Shown in pieces: positions 27,106-36,204 of a stretch of 64,000 nt of DNA (its first letter is position 1; each line of letters starts with the position of its first letter). The translations under genes and the position numbers were made by a program. The DNA is from Kiritimatiellia bacterium (GTDB lineage: Bacteria > Verrucomicrobiota > Kiritimatiellia > CAIVKH01). Below the pieces are notes generated by a model, which saw nothing but the letters and a program-made list of their open reading frames with translations, ran no database searches and was not told where the DNA came from. The stretch covers positions 79,499 through 143,498 of the forward strand of contig JANWZO010000001.1 of assembly GCA_025054615.1 (NCBI GenBank), in the 5' to 3' direction.

Positions 27106-28371
27106 CTAGGAAGGACCGGTCGCCCAACGGTCCCGAAGGGCTTGCACTTCCGCCGGCTCGGCCGCGCGCCAGCGGCCCGTCCGCACGCGGAATTCCGCCG
27201 CGCCGGGCCGCATGAAGAAACTGGTCACATGCCGGCCCTCATCGGTGAAGGCGTGTGTCCGCCCCTTCGGTCCTGCAACGACAAACGTTTGCGCCTTCAG
27301 GTCGTAAAAAATGGCTTCGTCCTTTGAAGCCAGCGCGTCTTCGATCGCCTTGGGCACTGGCCGCTGCTCGGCTCGACGAATTTCCGCATGGCGGGTGCGC
27401 CGCTGCGCCTGGCGAGCTCCGCGTTCCAGGGCATCCGCCAATCGATGAAGCACCCCCGGCACACGCTGAAGAATCTTCCGCGCCGCGTCCATGTCGCCCC
27501 GTTCGCGGGCGGCTCGAGCGCCGGCTTCCAACGCCGCCACCTCGCGGCGCGCCCGCATCTGCGCGCGAAAAAGAGCCATCGGCGCACTGCCGCCTATCCA
27601 CGCATCGAAACCTACACCATCCGGCATGGCGGCCAGGGTGTTGAGCTGCAGTCGAAATTCGCCCTTGGCCCCGCGCGATTCCACAACCTGAAACGTGACC
27701 GCCAATCGCTCAGGCGCCTCCTGCGCCGCACCCGCCGCGCGGGGCGCCTCGAAATACCCCGCCACCACCTGGCCCAGCACTGCGTAGGTCTTCGAAGCGC
27801 GGCCGAACGCCGTCAACTGCTCGCCGCGCACCTCGCGCCCGTATTGCATACCCGCCAAAACCGCTGGCGGCCGGCCGAACAGTTCATCGACTCGCGGATG
27901 TCGAACCCGCAGCAGGGCTTGGGGCAACTCCTCCCATGTCGGCCGACCGGCCGCGTCGTACCCCGCGAAAACCGACCTCGGCGTAGGCGGCCGCGCATGC
28001 TCGCAGTCTGTGCGCTCGCAGCGGTAGCAGTAGACCGATCCCCTCACAAACCCGAGACGCGCAGCTTGAGCGTCTGCCAACTGCTCCGCCAGTTGCTCCG
28101 GAAGCGGCGGTTCAAACGAGAGCGCCCATTTCTCTGCCGGACGCAGCCGTACCCGCAGGACGAGCGAGAGGTCGCCCTCTGGCGCTCGAGCCCCGTACTG
28201 GTCTGCAAACAGATCGCGCACAAGCGTCCGTAAGGCATCCGCGACCGAGCGGGATCTCCGCTCCGTCCGGCTAAGCCTCCGCGGGTCCGATCCGGAAGCG
28301 GCGCCATTCTGCCCGTCGGGCGCCGGGCTAGTGCCCAGCTCTCCGGCGGTCTCGTAGGTCTCATTTTCCAT
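27106..28371 (-). CDS. Protein of unknown function with SWIM-like Cys/His cluster
   Basis: 421 residues, no signal peptide and no membrane helix, so probably cytoplasmic. I do not recognise a family. A cluster VYCYRCERTDCEH (Cys115, Cys118, Cys123, His125) resembles a SWIM-type zinc finger but has CxxC where SWIM has CxC. A central helical region of about residues 265-345 is rich in Ala, Arg and Glu (RAQMRARREVAALEAGARAARERGDMDAARKIL). The start ATG (28371-28369) lies inside a half-site of palindrome array C, whose nearest full palindrome begins 10 bp upstream. That makes this gene the best candidate target of whatever binds the array. rph follows 42 bp downstream. Confidence 0.72.
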   Translation of the reverse strand: MENETYETAGELGTSPAPDGQNGAASGSDPRRLSRTERRSRSVADALRTLVRDLFADQYGARAPEGDLSLVLRVRLRPAEKWALSFEPPLPEQLAEQLADAQAARLGFVRGSVYCYRCERTDCEHARPPTPRSVFAGYDAAGRPTWEELPQALLRVRHPRVDELFGRPPAVLAGMQYGREVRGEQLTAFGRASKTYAVLGQVVAGYFEAPRAAGAAQEAPERLAVTFQVVESRGAKGEFRLQLNTLAAMPDGVGFDAWIGGSAPMALFRAQMRARREVAALEAGARAARERGDMDAARKILQRVPGVLHRLADALERGARQAQRRTRHAEIRRAEQRPVPKAIEDALASKDEAIFYDLKAQTFVVAGPKGRTHAFTDEGRHVTSFFMRPGAAEFRVRTGRWRAAEPAEVQALRDRWATGPS

Positions 28372-28458
28372 CGCGCAAAATTTCCATGGGATGGAAATCT
28401 CAAAAAAATTTTTTCCATCGCATGGAACTTTTCAAAGCCGTTTTTCCATAGAATGGAA
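28366..28458. repeat. Palindrome array C (three sites plus one half-site)
   Basis: TTTCCATGGGATGGAAA 28381-28397, TTCCATCGCATGGAA 28413-28427 and TTCCATAGAATGGAA 28444-28458 are centred at 28389, 28420 and 28451 (spacing 31 and 31). A half-site TTCCA (28366-28370) would be centred at 28373, another 16-bp step, and its complement contains the ATG of the Cys-cluster gene. The array fills most of the 133-bp gap between tsaB and that gene. Confidence 0.88.
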
Positions 28459-28504
28459 TTTTCGGCGAGAGGGCCCAGGTTCCGCTTGGCAACGGACCGC
28501 CGGT

Positions 28505-29140
28505 TCAGACCGGGGGATGCAAATACAGCGGCTCCCACGGCTCTTCGTGCGCGGCGCTGCGCGCAAGGCGGCCGACAGATTTGGCGGTCGGATAAGCCGT
28601 GATAATTGAAGCCGACGGAATCGCGGCTGATTGGGCCAGGCGTTCCGGTTCACTCGAGATGACCGTCGCCCGGCTCGCAATATCGCGGAACTCGGCAGCC
28701 GGGATCACCCGGTACTCACCGACGCGAACAACGCCACCGGGAACTGGCTCAAACTCCGCGTACCACACGCACCCGCGCCGTGCGTCCCCCGCGACGACGA
28801 CCCGGCTTGGAGTGCCCGACGATTTTTCCCACCACTCGAGGGCCGTCGCGGCGGCGCTACTGACGGCACGAATCGGCTGTCCGCCGGGTGCCGCGAGCAT
28901 GCGTACAGCCGTTAGCGCGGCGCGAAGGCCGGAATAGGAACCTGGCCCGCGCCCTGCCGCGAAGAGTCGAATCGTGGACCAATCCGGAATCGATTCCGCA
29001 ACAAGGCGGCGAAGTGCAGGCCAGAACGCTAGATGCCGAGCGGAAGCGTCCTCCCACTCCTGAACGGCGACGACCTCGCCGCTCTCCGAAAGTAGGGCAA
29101 TACCGCCAAGTCGGCTGGAAAGGTCGACCGCGAATATCAT
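28505..29140 (-). CDS. tsaB: tRNA t6A biosynthesis protein TsaB
   Basis: 211 residues of the ASKHA-fold TsaB family, the scaffold partner of TsaD in making threonylcarbamoyl-adenosine at position 37 of ANN-decoding tRNAs. The family signatures MIFAVDLSS at the start and FAAGRGPGSYSGLRAALT in the middle are both present, and the rest is divergent, as usual for TsaB. The ATG at 29140 overlaps the stop of tsaE as ATGA. TsaD is not in the window. The C-terminus ends near palindrome array C. Confidence 0.92.
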   Translation of the reverse strand: MIFAVDLSSRLGGIALLSESGEVVAVQEWEDASARHLAFWPALRRLVAESIPDWSTIRLFAAGRGPGSYSGLRAALTAVRMLAAPGGQPIRAVSSAAATALEWWEKSSGTPSRVVVAGDARRGCVWYAEFEPVPGGVVRVGEYRVIPAAEFRDIASRATVISSEPERLAQSAAIPSASIITAYPTAKSVGRLARSAAHEEPWEPLYLHPPV

Positions 29141-29589
29141 GGGGCAAGTCCCCGAATTTCAATGATCCGCTCGTCTGGCTTGGCGCCCATGGCGAGCCGG
29201 ACATGGAGGGTCGCGGCCGGAAGAAGTTCGGCAATCCGGTCCGCCCATTCGATTGCGATGACGCCATCGCCCTCCAGGTAGTCCATCAGTCCCGCTTTGA
29301 GGAATTCTTCCGGCGACTGAATGCGGTACAGGTCGGCATGGTACAGCGGAAGTCGCCCACCCCGATACTCGTGGAGAAGCGTGAACGTTGGGCTGGTGAC
29401 AGCTGCGGCGCAGCCCAGGCCCTCGGCCAATCCTTGTACGAAGCAGGTCTTCCCAGAGCCCAGCTCCCCATGAAGGGCGATGACCGCCCCCGGCCCCAGC
29501 CGCCGGGCCAGTCCAGCCGCGATGGATCGCGTCTCCTTAGCACTAAAAGAAACCGTTTGACTCGTTGGGGAAGGGCACCCGCTTTTCAT
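29137..29589 (-). CDS. tsaE: tRNA t6A biosynthesis ATPase TsaE
   Basis: 150 residues. The P-loop [27 protein letters not shown] and AIEWADRI are the TsaE signatures. The protein is the ATPase that turns over the TsaB-TsaD complex. I start at ATG 29589; a longer in-frame extension to 29715 runs through AT-rich intergenic sequence and has no TsaE-like content. There is no clear ribosome binding site. Translational coupling to tsaB by ATGA is a common arrangement for this pair. It is divergent from the giant secreted protein. Confidence 0.92.
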   Translation of the reverse strand: MKSGCPSPTSQTVSFSAKETRSIAAGLARRLGPGAVIALHGELGSGKTCFVQGLAEGLGCAAAVTSPTFTLLHEYRGGRLPLYHADLYRIQSPEEFLKAGLMDYLEGDGVIAIEWADRIAELLPAATLHVRLAMGAKPDERIIEIRGLAP

Positions 29590-29709
29590 TAGAAAGGCTA
29601 TCGTCTCAGAAGCTGTTTTGCGCTGCAAGATCCTCGCGAATTGCTTTACTACCAGAAATAAAACCCAAGTGTAACCCTTTGTTAGTCGACAAGTTGTGTA
29701 AATCCGACT

Positions 29710-29725
29710 CAACAATACATTGTTG
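29710..29725. promoter_or_regulatory. Perfect inverted repeat CAACAAT-AC-ATTGTTG
   Basis: A perfect 7-2-7 inverted repeat in the AT-rich gap between the divergent tsaE and giant-protein genes. It lies 47 bp upstream of ATG 29773 and just before an alternating AT run (29730-29741). Position and symmetry suggest an operator for the giant secreted protein; the binding protein is unknown. A stem-loop in RNA is possible, but its loop of 2 would be too tight. Confidence 0.45.
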
Positions 29726-29772
29726 CCTGTATATATATATGTGGGAGTACGAAACTTTTCGAAGTGGTGGGT

Positions 29773-32700
29773 ATGTCGAGGCTAAAGCATTTTGGCCGTG
29801 GATTATTTTTACTGAATTTCGGCTATTCCAGGACTAGCGTCCTGTTGTCTCTTGTTTTTTCCCTGCTTAGCGGCCTTGACGCCGTTTTTGCCCAAATCAG
29901 GTATTCATGGCGCTCGGACTCGCCGCCGGGTGATTTGTGGTGGTCCACGCCCTCGAACTGGGTGCGAATTGACACCCTCGCGGCGGAGGCGCCGACCGGT
30001 TATGAAATCATCATGTTCACCAATTCGCACAAGGCGATGGTGAGCACAAACAATCTGTCTATCACCAACCGCTTTCGGCTTTGGCTTACGAACAACGCGG
30101 CTGCACGCGCCGTTACGGGCATCCTTGAAAACACCTTTCACGCCCTGGGGACAAATGGGCCTTGGATCGCCAACTACAGCACGAATGATCTAACGATTGC
30201 GTTTCCAGTGAGGTCGGGTTCGACCAACTTTCAGCTACTTCCCCTATCGGGATCGATCATTTTCCATAACATCGAACTTGGGGGAAATGGCGCAAGAATC
30301 TGGGGAAACAACACGAATGCGGGGGTGGTTTTCCGGGGGCCCGTTTCGGGGTCTATGGCCGGAACTTTGCGGCTTGCCTCGAATACTTGGGCCCGCTTTG
30401 AGTGGCCGCCGAATTATTCCGGCGAGACGAGGGTGGAGGGCGGCGTTCTGGAATATGGAGTCTCCGGCGGTCCGACTCACACAAACACCATTTTCCTGGG
30501 CAGCTCGAATGGTACACCGGCCATGCTGCGCTTCCTTGCCGGGGGGATCACGATCTCAAATCCAATTGTGACGGAGCCGGGGTCAACGGCGGCCCGCTCC
30601 GTCAATCTCGCGCAAACGGGTACAGTGATCAGCCTTGGGGGTATCGTGCTTTCAAGCCCGCTGACCATCACAGGGTTATCGCCGTCCGCGCAGTGGAACC
30701 TTCAGGGTCCGATTTCCGGGACGGGATCGGTGGTGAAGTGGGGTCCCGGATCGGTGGCAACCCTGGGGACCAATTCCATCTCGGGATCAATTACGATTTG
30801 GAGCGGGGTCTGGCAGGTTGCAGGCTCGGCATTGAACACGGGCCCCTACACGGTGAATGGGGGCACCTTGAGATTTGATGTAACGCCCGGACCGAATCAC
30901 ACCAACGTCATCACGCTCGCCCTCAATTCGCCGCAATTGGCTTTTGGCGGGTCGAACGTTACGATTTCAAATCCTCTCCAGATCGCGTCGGGGGGCAACG
31001 GGATTCGGTGGATCGTCAACCAGTCTACGGGGATTGTCACGTACGCCGGCGATGTTGTGTTCGGGCAAAACACGTGGTTTTCCAATTCGCTCGGCGGGAT
31101 CCTGCGTTTTCGGGGAACAAGTGACATTGTCGTTGGGGGCCGTGTTTTCACGGTTGAAACGAATAGCAGTGTCTGGTTTGAGGCGCCAATCATCAGCGGA
31201 TCTCTCAATAAGCGTGGGCCCGGTGAATTGGTGCTTGGCCATACCAACTGGTTCATGCATTTGAATGTGGATGGTGGCATTGTCAGGCTCACCGGCGTGA
31301 TCGCCACGATTCGGGGTGAGTACCGGATCGGGCCGAATGTCGGAGCTTCAAATGCCTATTTCATTATTGAGGACGCGGGTCTGACCGTCACCAATCCGAT
31401 CGTAGTTCGGCAGGTCGGCGAACGCGTTATTGAAACGCGACATATCACGGGGACATCGATGTTGCGCGGCCCCGTATCGCTGACGACGAGCGCTGTTTTC
31501 CGAATAGCTGGCAACGGCGTTCTGGGAGTGTCGAATCTGGTGCTCGGCAACGGACACCTGCTGAAAACAGGACCGGGTCGCCTCGATCTTTTTGAAAACA
31601 ACTTGTTCAATGGAAACAGTTGGATTAGCCAAGGCGTGGTTCGCATTTTCGCGAACAATGCCCTGGGATCCACCGCGGGCTCTAACACGGTGATCGCCGG
31701 CGCGGCCTTGGAGATCACCAACAACCTTGTAATTCCGGAGCGAAATGTCCTCAATGGCTCCGGCGTAGGCGGCCTTGGGGCGCTGCGGCACCTCGGCGGA
31801 CAAGCGCGTCTGACGGGCACTACGCTGATCCAGTCGCCAAGTCTTGTCCGGGTTGAGGCGAACTCGCTCACATTCCAAGGGTCGGTTTTGGGGACTTCCG
31901 CCCTCACGTGTACAGGTTCCGGTGACCTGATTTTTAGCAATTTTCATCCGCTGGCGGGTCCTGTGATTTTAGAGGGCGGAACCACGTATCTTCGGGGTCA
32001 CCTGAGCAACGCGCCGGTCACTGTGTCCGGCGGCGCCATCCTGGTTGGCTCGGGAACGGTCCAGTCGCTCTCTCTTAACGGATGGCTGGATATCGGTCCG
32101 GCGAGCAACACCGTAGGTCAACTGCGCGCCTTAGGCGCTTCAACTCTGCACACCTCCTGCACGTGGATGGTGAACGTCGGGAATGCCACCGGATCGATTC
32201 CCGGACTGCACTGGGACTTTCTGAATATTTCGGGATTTGCGCTGACGATTGGCGCAACCCCCTCTCAACCGGTCACCCTGCGTGTTGCCGGGAACCCAAC
32301 AGCTTTTGTTAATTCCGCGACATATTCGTGGATGATCGCGACGGCGGCGACGGTTGTTGGTTTTGCGCCGAACCACTTTGCCATCGACAGTTCATCCTTT
32401 GTTCCGCCTCTAAACGGCGGCTCCTTCAGCGTTACGGCTACGGCTACGGCGATTTATCTAAGATATCTCCCCGGATTGCTGGCGCCATCCAACATATCGA
32501 TTGTCGCCGATGGTCCCCAGATGGTGCGGCTGTCATGGAATCCGGGCGGGTCGGCGGAGACGATTGTCACGCATAACGAGACGAACCCGCCGCCGCTTCT
32601 TACCAGTGGAACCCCGTATTTTCCCGGTGATTCTCTAGGAGGGGGCGCGCGGGTCATTTATCGAGGCTCAGCAACCTCTCTGGAACACGTTGTCCGAGCG

Positions 32701-35700
32701 GGATCGTTCAACCAGTATCGAATTCATAGTTCTACGGGCACGATCTACTCCTTTGGCGTCCTGGCAGGGACCAACACCCCCTACCATCCTTCGCCCATCG
32801 CGGAAAACTTCTCCTACACGAATGGCGTTGCGCTGGGTGGGCTGGACGGCGGAATCGGTTGGGCCGGTGCCTGGCCGGTTGGGCCTGGCTCCTATACCGC
32901 GGCCCAGGTTCAGGTGCAGTTGCCCAGCAATTATTTCCCCAGAGGCGGCAACGCCTTGCATCTGCCACCGCCCGGCGTCAACGCTGACGCAACACGCATT
33001 CGTCCATTCGGTCAGACATTTTCGACCGGCTCTCTCTATGTGAGCTTCACCGTGAGAGCAAGCCTGGTCAACGGCAACCGACGTGTCGGCATTCTGCTGA
33101 TCTCCAACTTAATGCCCCGACTTTTCATTGGGGTTCCCGCCAACACAAATGTTTTCGGCATCCAAGAGAATATTTCGTCGAACGGCGCGATGACCTCAAT
33201 CTCCGTGAACACCAATATGTTCTACACGCTTATCGCCCGATACACGTTTTCGAACCGACAATTTGCGCTCAACGTCTACACGCCCTCCAATGTGGTGCCC
33301 GGCAACGAGCCGGTCTCCTGGGATGCTGACTACGTGGTTCCCGCCGCTGTCGCTCCTCAATCAATCAATGCTTTGGCGCTTCATGTCCGCTCGTGGAGCG
33401 GGGCGGATAGCGGCGCGACTACATTTGACGAAATCCGGGTAGCGCCGTCGTTCACGCAACTGTTGGCGTCCGTCGCGATCTCGATCACAAACTTTAATGT
33501 GGACGGCGACTTTCAGGTTTCGGACGAGCAGTTGCGCCTGGGTAATTATGGCATCACGGCTACATTCCTTCATCCGGATGGCATGACCAATACGCTCACC
33601 CTTCCCCATGTTGATCTTCTAGGCCCCACAGGAACCGTGTTGTTTTCAAACATCTTGCTGACCAATCTGACATACAGTGGCGGAGGAACCGTTCTAACCG
33701 CCATAAATGCCCAGCAGCCTCCGCTCAGTCCATCCGATGTCGTTCTCGGCGTTCACACGGTCCGCTTGTCAGCAATCAACTCCAAAGGGCAACTCATAAT
33801 TGACCAACCCTATGACGCCTCCGGACAGCCGCTGTCGTTTAGCGTCCACGATGATGACGATGAAGAACCCACCACGGCTGACCTATTCTTCCAAGGGATC
33901 TACAGCGATCGAACCCTGTTGTTCACCGGATTCGAGACCAATGAAAGCTGGCCAGCATTCCTCACCGGCGGATCGACTTGGACGCAAACTATCGTTGTGG
34001 GCTCAGCGACCGGTATTTGGGTCGGCACTTGCGGGTTGACGCCGGGTGGCGCTGCGGCGGGATTGAATAAGCTGGTCTTCCCCGCCTCACCTACGGGCGC
34101 TTATGTTCAGCTCCCGCCGAGAGCTGCTGTTGGACGAATTGCGCTCGACGCCCGCCTCGATGGCGGGACCAATTCGAGTATGCTCGTGCTCGAACGCTGG
34201 ACGGGCAGCGCATGGGACAGCCTCGGCACCAATCAGATCACCAGTACGCAATACGTAAAATACGCGTGGGCGGTCGGCACCGCTGCAACCTCAGTTTATC
34301 GACTGGTCCGCGTCGGCCCGACCGGTGCGCCGCCTCTCGCCGTGGACCATATAGAAGTGATCGCTGACGGATCTCTGGAAGACCCTGAAAATTCAGGTTG
34401 GACGAATAAGACGGACATAACCCTGAGCTGGGCGCCGGCGCGCGACAACCTGTCGCCGATTGCCGAGTATCGCCTCGTCCCGCCAAGTTTTGGATCAAGC
34501 CCGCCCTTGGGTACAAATGACGGGATCGGCATAGGGGCAGGTATCACGAATCTAAGCATCACTCTGTCCAACGCCTCGGGAATTGTCACGGGTTGGATCG
34601 CTGCGATCGACCAAGATATCGATCGCCTGCAAGACCGGCTGATGAGCGAACCTCGCTCATTTATCGTCCGAATCGATACGAATCCGCCGCCAGCGGTGCA
34701 GGACGTGGACATTGTGAGCGACCCGTTGATCGATGACGCCACAGAAATGCGGATCGAATGGACACCGGCCTCGAGCAACGCCCATGAGGCTGCAGGGTGG
34801 AGAACCCTCGATCAGGAGCCGCTTTCGCCCTGGGATACCTACGTCATTCGGGTATACCAGTATGATACGAATGGTAACCCCGTTTCCACGACCCTTCTGA
34901 CCCGAACCAGCGGCTATCCCGAACTCGCCTCCAATAACACAACCACCATCATAATTTCGAATCTTCTCGAGGACACGGACTATGGCATCTTGATCTCGGG
35001 CCGTGATCGGGCCGGTAATGAAGGTCCGGGACTGTTAATTACGGGACGAACCGAATCCGCTTCCTTCGGAATCGTTCAGGGAATCGCTGTCAGCGGCTCG
35101 CCTACAAATGTTATCCATCTAACCGTCACGGGAACACCCAACAAGGTCTACGATGTGGTCTATGTAGATGCGCTCTCATTCACCAACGGTTTATCAAATG
35201 AGTGGGACATCATTTGGAGCGTGACAACTACGCCGATCAGCGTGTTGACGGATGTGGGTGGATTCAACGCCACGAACCGATTCCGGCCAGTGCCTGAGGC
35301 CATGGGCCGCACCATGCGCTTCTATCGGGTGGCCGGCCAACAAAAGTGGAAAGCGGGCGTGCACCCGCAGAGACGTTCGAGTCCAGCCGTCTACGTCAAA
35401 AAAACGCTTCGCCTCGTGCCAGGTGAAAATTGGCACTCTCTCTTCTTTGAGCCGGACACTAACACCGTCGCGCACATTTTCGGACTCGACCGTTTGCCCG
35501 CTTCTCTGACCTACGCAAACGCGACGCGGATTTACTGGTTCGCACCGACCAATATCGGCGGCACCTACAACTTTGCCACCAACGTTATCGGGCTGTATGG
35601 CGATGGGATATCCAACACCTGGCGTCGATGGACCAACGATTGGGGACCTTCCGCCAATGAGATGCCTGTGCCGCTCCATCAGGGCTTCATGATCGAGCTC

Positions 35701-36156
35701 CCCTCCTCCGCGCCAACCACGATGCTATCCCTCGTGGGCCGCGTGAAGACCAACTCGATTGTCGTTCAAATCCCGGGGCGCCCCCCTGGCGCCTCCAATG
35801 ATTATTACTGGATCATGAGTTGGAACTACCCTTACCGCCTTTCGCTGAACGAGATGAGTCTAGCCGGGTCAGGTATCTCAGCGACTCCGCTTCCGACGCA
35901 GTCGGATGAAATACGCATTCTCCGCAACCGCGGGATGGGTTCGGTTGAGCACCCCAAGATCCGAGCCCGGATGACCAATCAGTGGAACTGGCGGATCTTT
36001 GCGTACTCCACAAATGAATTTAGCTCGCCGCCAAACCCGAACACCAAGGTCATCGAGCCGGACGATGCCATCATTTTCGTCCGGCGAACGACCAATACGA
36101 TCTATTGGACGAACAAGTTCTACTACTCAGTGCCCGGCACTCAATTCAATCCGTGA
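29773..36156 (+). CDS. Giant secreted protein with autotransporter-associated strand repeats and FnIII-like domains
   Basis: 2127 residues, strongly enriched in Asn, Thr, Ser and Gly. A signal peptide (about 1-40, ending AVFA) starts it. Residues about 150-760 hold degenerate autotransporter-associated beta-strand repeats, recognised by SGTGSVVKWGPGSV, SGSLNKRGPGELVLG and GHLLKTGPGRLDLF followed by Gly-rich turns; these form a beta-helix passenger. From about 900 come fibronectin-III-like stretches (LAPSNISIVADGPQMVRLSW, and near 1640 DVDIVSDPLIDDATEMRIEW). The last 85 residues (DEIRI, then DDAIIFVRRTTNTIYWTN) match the small secreted protein at 370-825. No autotransporter barrel, sorting signal or lipobox is seen, so export by a type II system is plausible. 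Start ATG 29773 (two GTGs precede it). Base composition looks more AT-rich than its neighbours. Probable surface or adhesive role, inferred. Confidence 0.8.
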   Translation: MSRLKHFGRGLFLLNFGYSRTSVLLSLVFSLLSGLDAVFAQIRYSWRSDSPPGDLWWSTPSNWVRIDTLAAEAPTGYEIIMFTNSHKAMVSTNNLSITNRFRLWLTNNAAARAVTGILENTFHALGTNGPWIANYSTNDLTIAFPVRSGSTNFQLLPLSGSIIFHNIELGGNGARIWGNNTNAGVVFRGPVSGSMAGTLRLASNTWARFEWPPNYSGETRVEGGVLEYGVSGGPTHTNTIFLGSSNGTPAMLRFLAGGITISNPIVTEPGSTAARSVNLAQTGTVISLGGIVLSSPLTITGLSPSAQWNLQGPISGTGSVVKWGPGSVATLGTNSISGSITIWSGVWQVAGSALNTGPYTVNGGTLRFDVTPGPNHTNVITLALNSPQLAFGGSNVTISNPLQIASGGNGIRWIVNQSTGIVTYAGDVVFGQNTWFSNSLGGILRFRGTSDIVVGGRVFTVETNSSVWFEAPIISGSLNKRGPGELVLGHTNWFMHLNVDGGIVRLTGVIATIRGEYRIGPNVGASNAYFIIEDAGLTVTNPIVVRQVGERVIETRHITGTSMLRGPVSLTTSAVFRIAGNGVLGVSNLVLGNGHLLKTGPGRLDLFENNLFNGNSWISQGVVRIFANNALGSTAGSNTVIAGAALEITNNLVIPERNVLNGSGVGGLGALRHLGGQARLTGTTLIQSPSLVRVEANSLTFQGSVLGTSALTCTGSGDLIFSNFHPLAGPVILEGGTTYLRGHLSNAPVTVSGGAILVGSGTVQSLSLNGWLDIGPASNTVGQLRALGASTLHTSCTWMVNVGNATGSIPGLHWDFLNISGFALTIGATPSQPVTLRVAGNPTAFVNSATYSWMIATAATVVGFAPNHFAIDSSSFVPPLNGGSFSVTATATAIYLRYLPGLLAPSNISIVADGPQMVRLSWNPGGSAETIVTHNETNPPPLLTSGTPYFPGDSLGGGARVIYRGSATSLEHVVRAGSFNQYRIHSSTGTIYSFGVLAGTNTPYHPSPIAENFSYTNGVALGGLDGGIGWAGAWPVGPGSYTAAQVQVQLPSNYFPRGGNALHLPPPGVNADATRIRPFGQTFSTGSLYVSFTVRASLVNGNRRVGILLISNLMPRLFIGVPANTNVFGIQENISSNGAMTSISVNTNMFYTLIARYTFSNRQFALNVYTPSNVVPGNEPVSWDADYVVPAAVAPQSINALALHVRSWSGADSGATTFDEIRVAPSFTQLLASVAISITNFNVDGDFQVSDEQLRLGNYGITATFLHPDGMTNTLTLPHVDLLGPTGTVLFSNILLTNLTYSGGGTVLTAINAQQPPLSPSDVVLGVHTVRLSAINSKGQLIIDQPYDASGQPLSFSVHDDDDEEPTTADLFFQGIYSDRTLLFTGFETNESWPAFLTGGSTWTQTIVVGSATGIWVGTCGLTPGGAAAGLNKLVFPASPTGAYVQLPPRAAVGRIALDARLDGGTNSSMLVLERWTGSAWDSLGTNQITSTQYVKYAWAVGTAATSVYRLVRVGPTGAPPLAVDHIEVIADGSLEDPENSGWTNKTDITLSWAPARDNLSPIAEYRLVPPSFGSSPPLGTNDGIGIGAGITNLSITLSNASGIVTGWIAAIDQDIDRLQDRLMSEPRSFIVRIDTNPPPAVQDVDIVSDPLIDDATEMRIEWTPASSNAHEAAGWRTLDQEPLSPWDTYVIRVYQYDTNGNPVSTTLLTRTSGYPELASNNTTTIIISNLLEDTDYGILISGRDRAGNEGPGLLITGRTESASFGIVQGIAVSGSPTNVIHLTVTGTPNKVYDVVYVDALSFTNGLSNEWDIIWSVTTTPISVLTDVGGFNATNRFRPVPEAMGRTMRFYRVAGQQKWKAGVHPQRRSSPAVYVKKTLRLVPGENWHSLFFEPDTNTVAHIFGLDRLPASLTYANATRIYWFAPTNIGGTYNFATNVIGLYGDGISNTWRRWTNDWGPSANEMPVPLHQGFMIELPSSAPTTMLSLVGRVKTNSIVVQIPGRPPGASNDYYWIMSWNYPYRLSLNEMSLAGSGISATPLPTQSDEIRILRNRGMGSVEHPKIRARMTNQWNWRIFAYSTNEFSSPPNPNTKVIEPDDAIIFVRRTTNTIYWTNKFYYSVPGTQFNP

Positions 36157-36204
36157 CGGTCGCGTAGGTCGCGAGTCATCGGGCAACCCACTGAGCCGAC
36201 CCAG

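Noticed and set aside
29730..29741. Alternating AT run as a -10 element of the giant gene
   Set aside because: No -35 at a suitable distance; several registers are possible, so a promoter cannot be placed with confidence.
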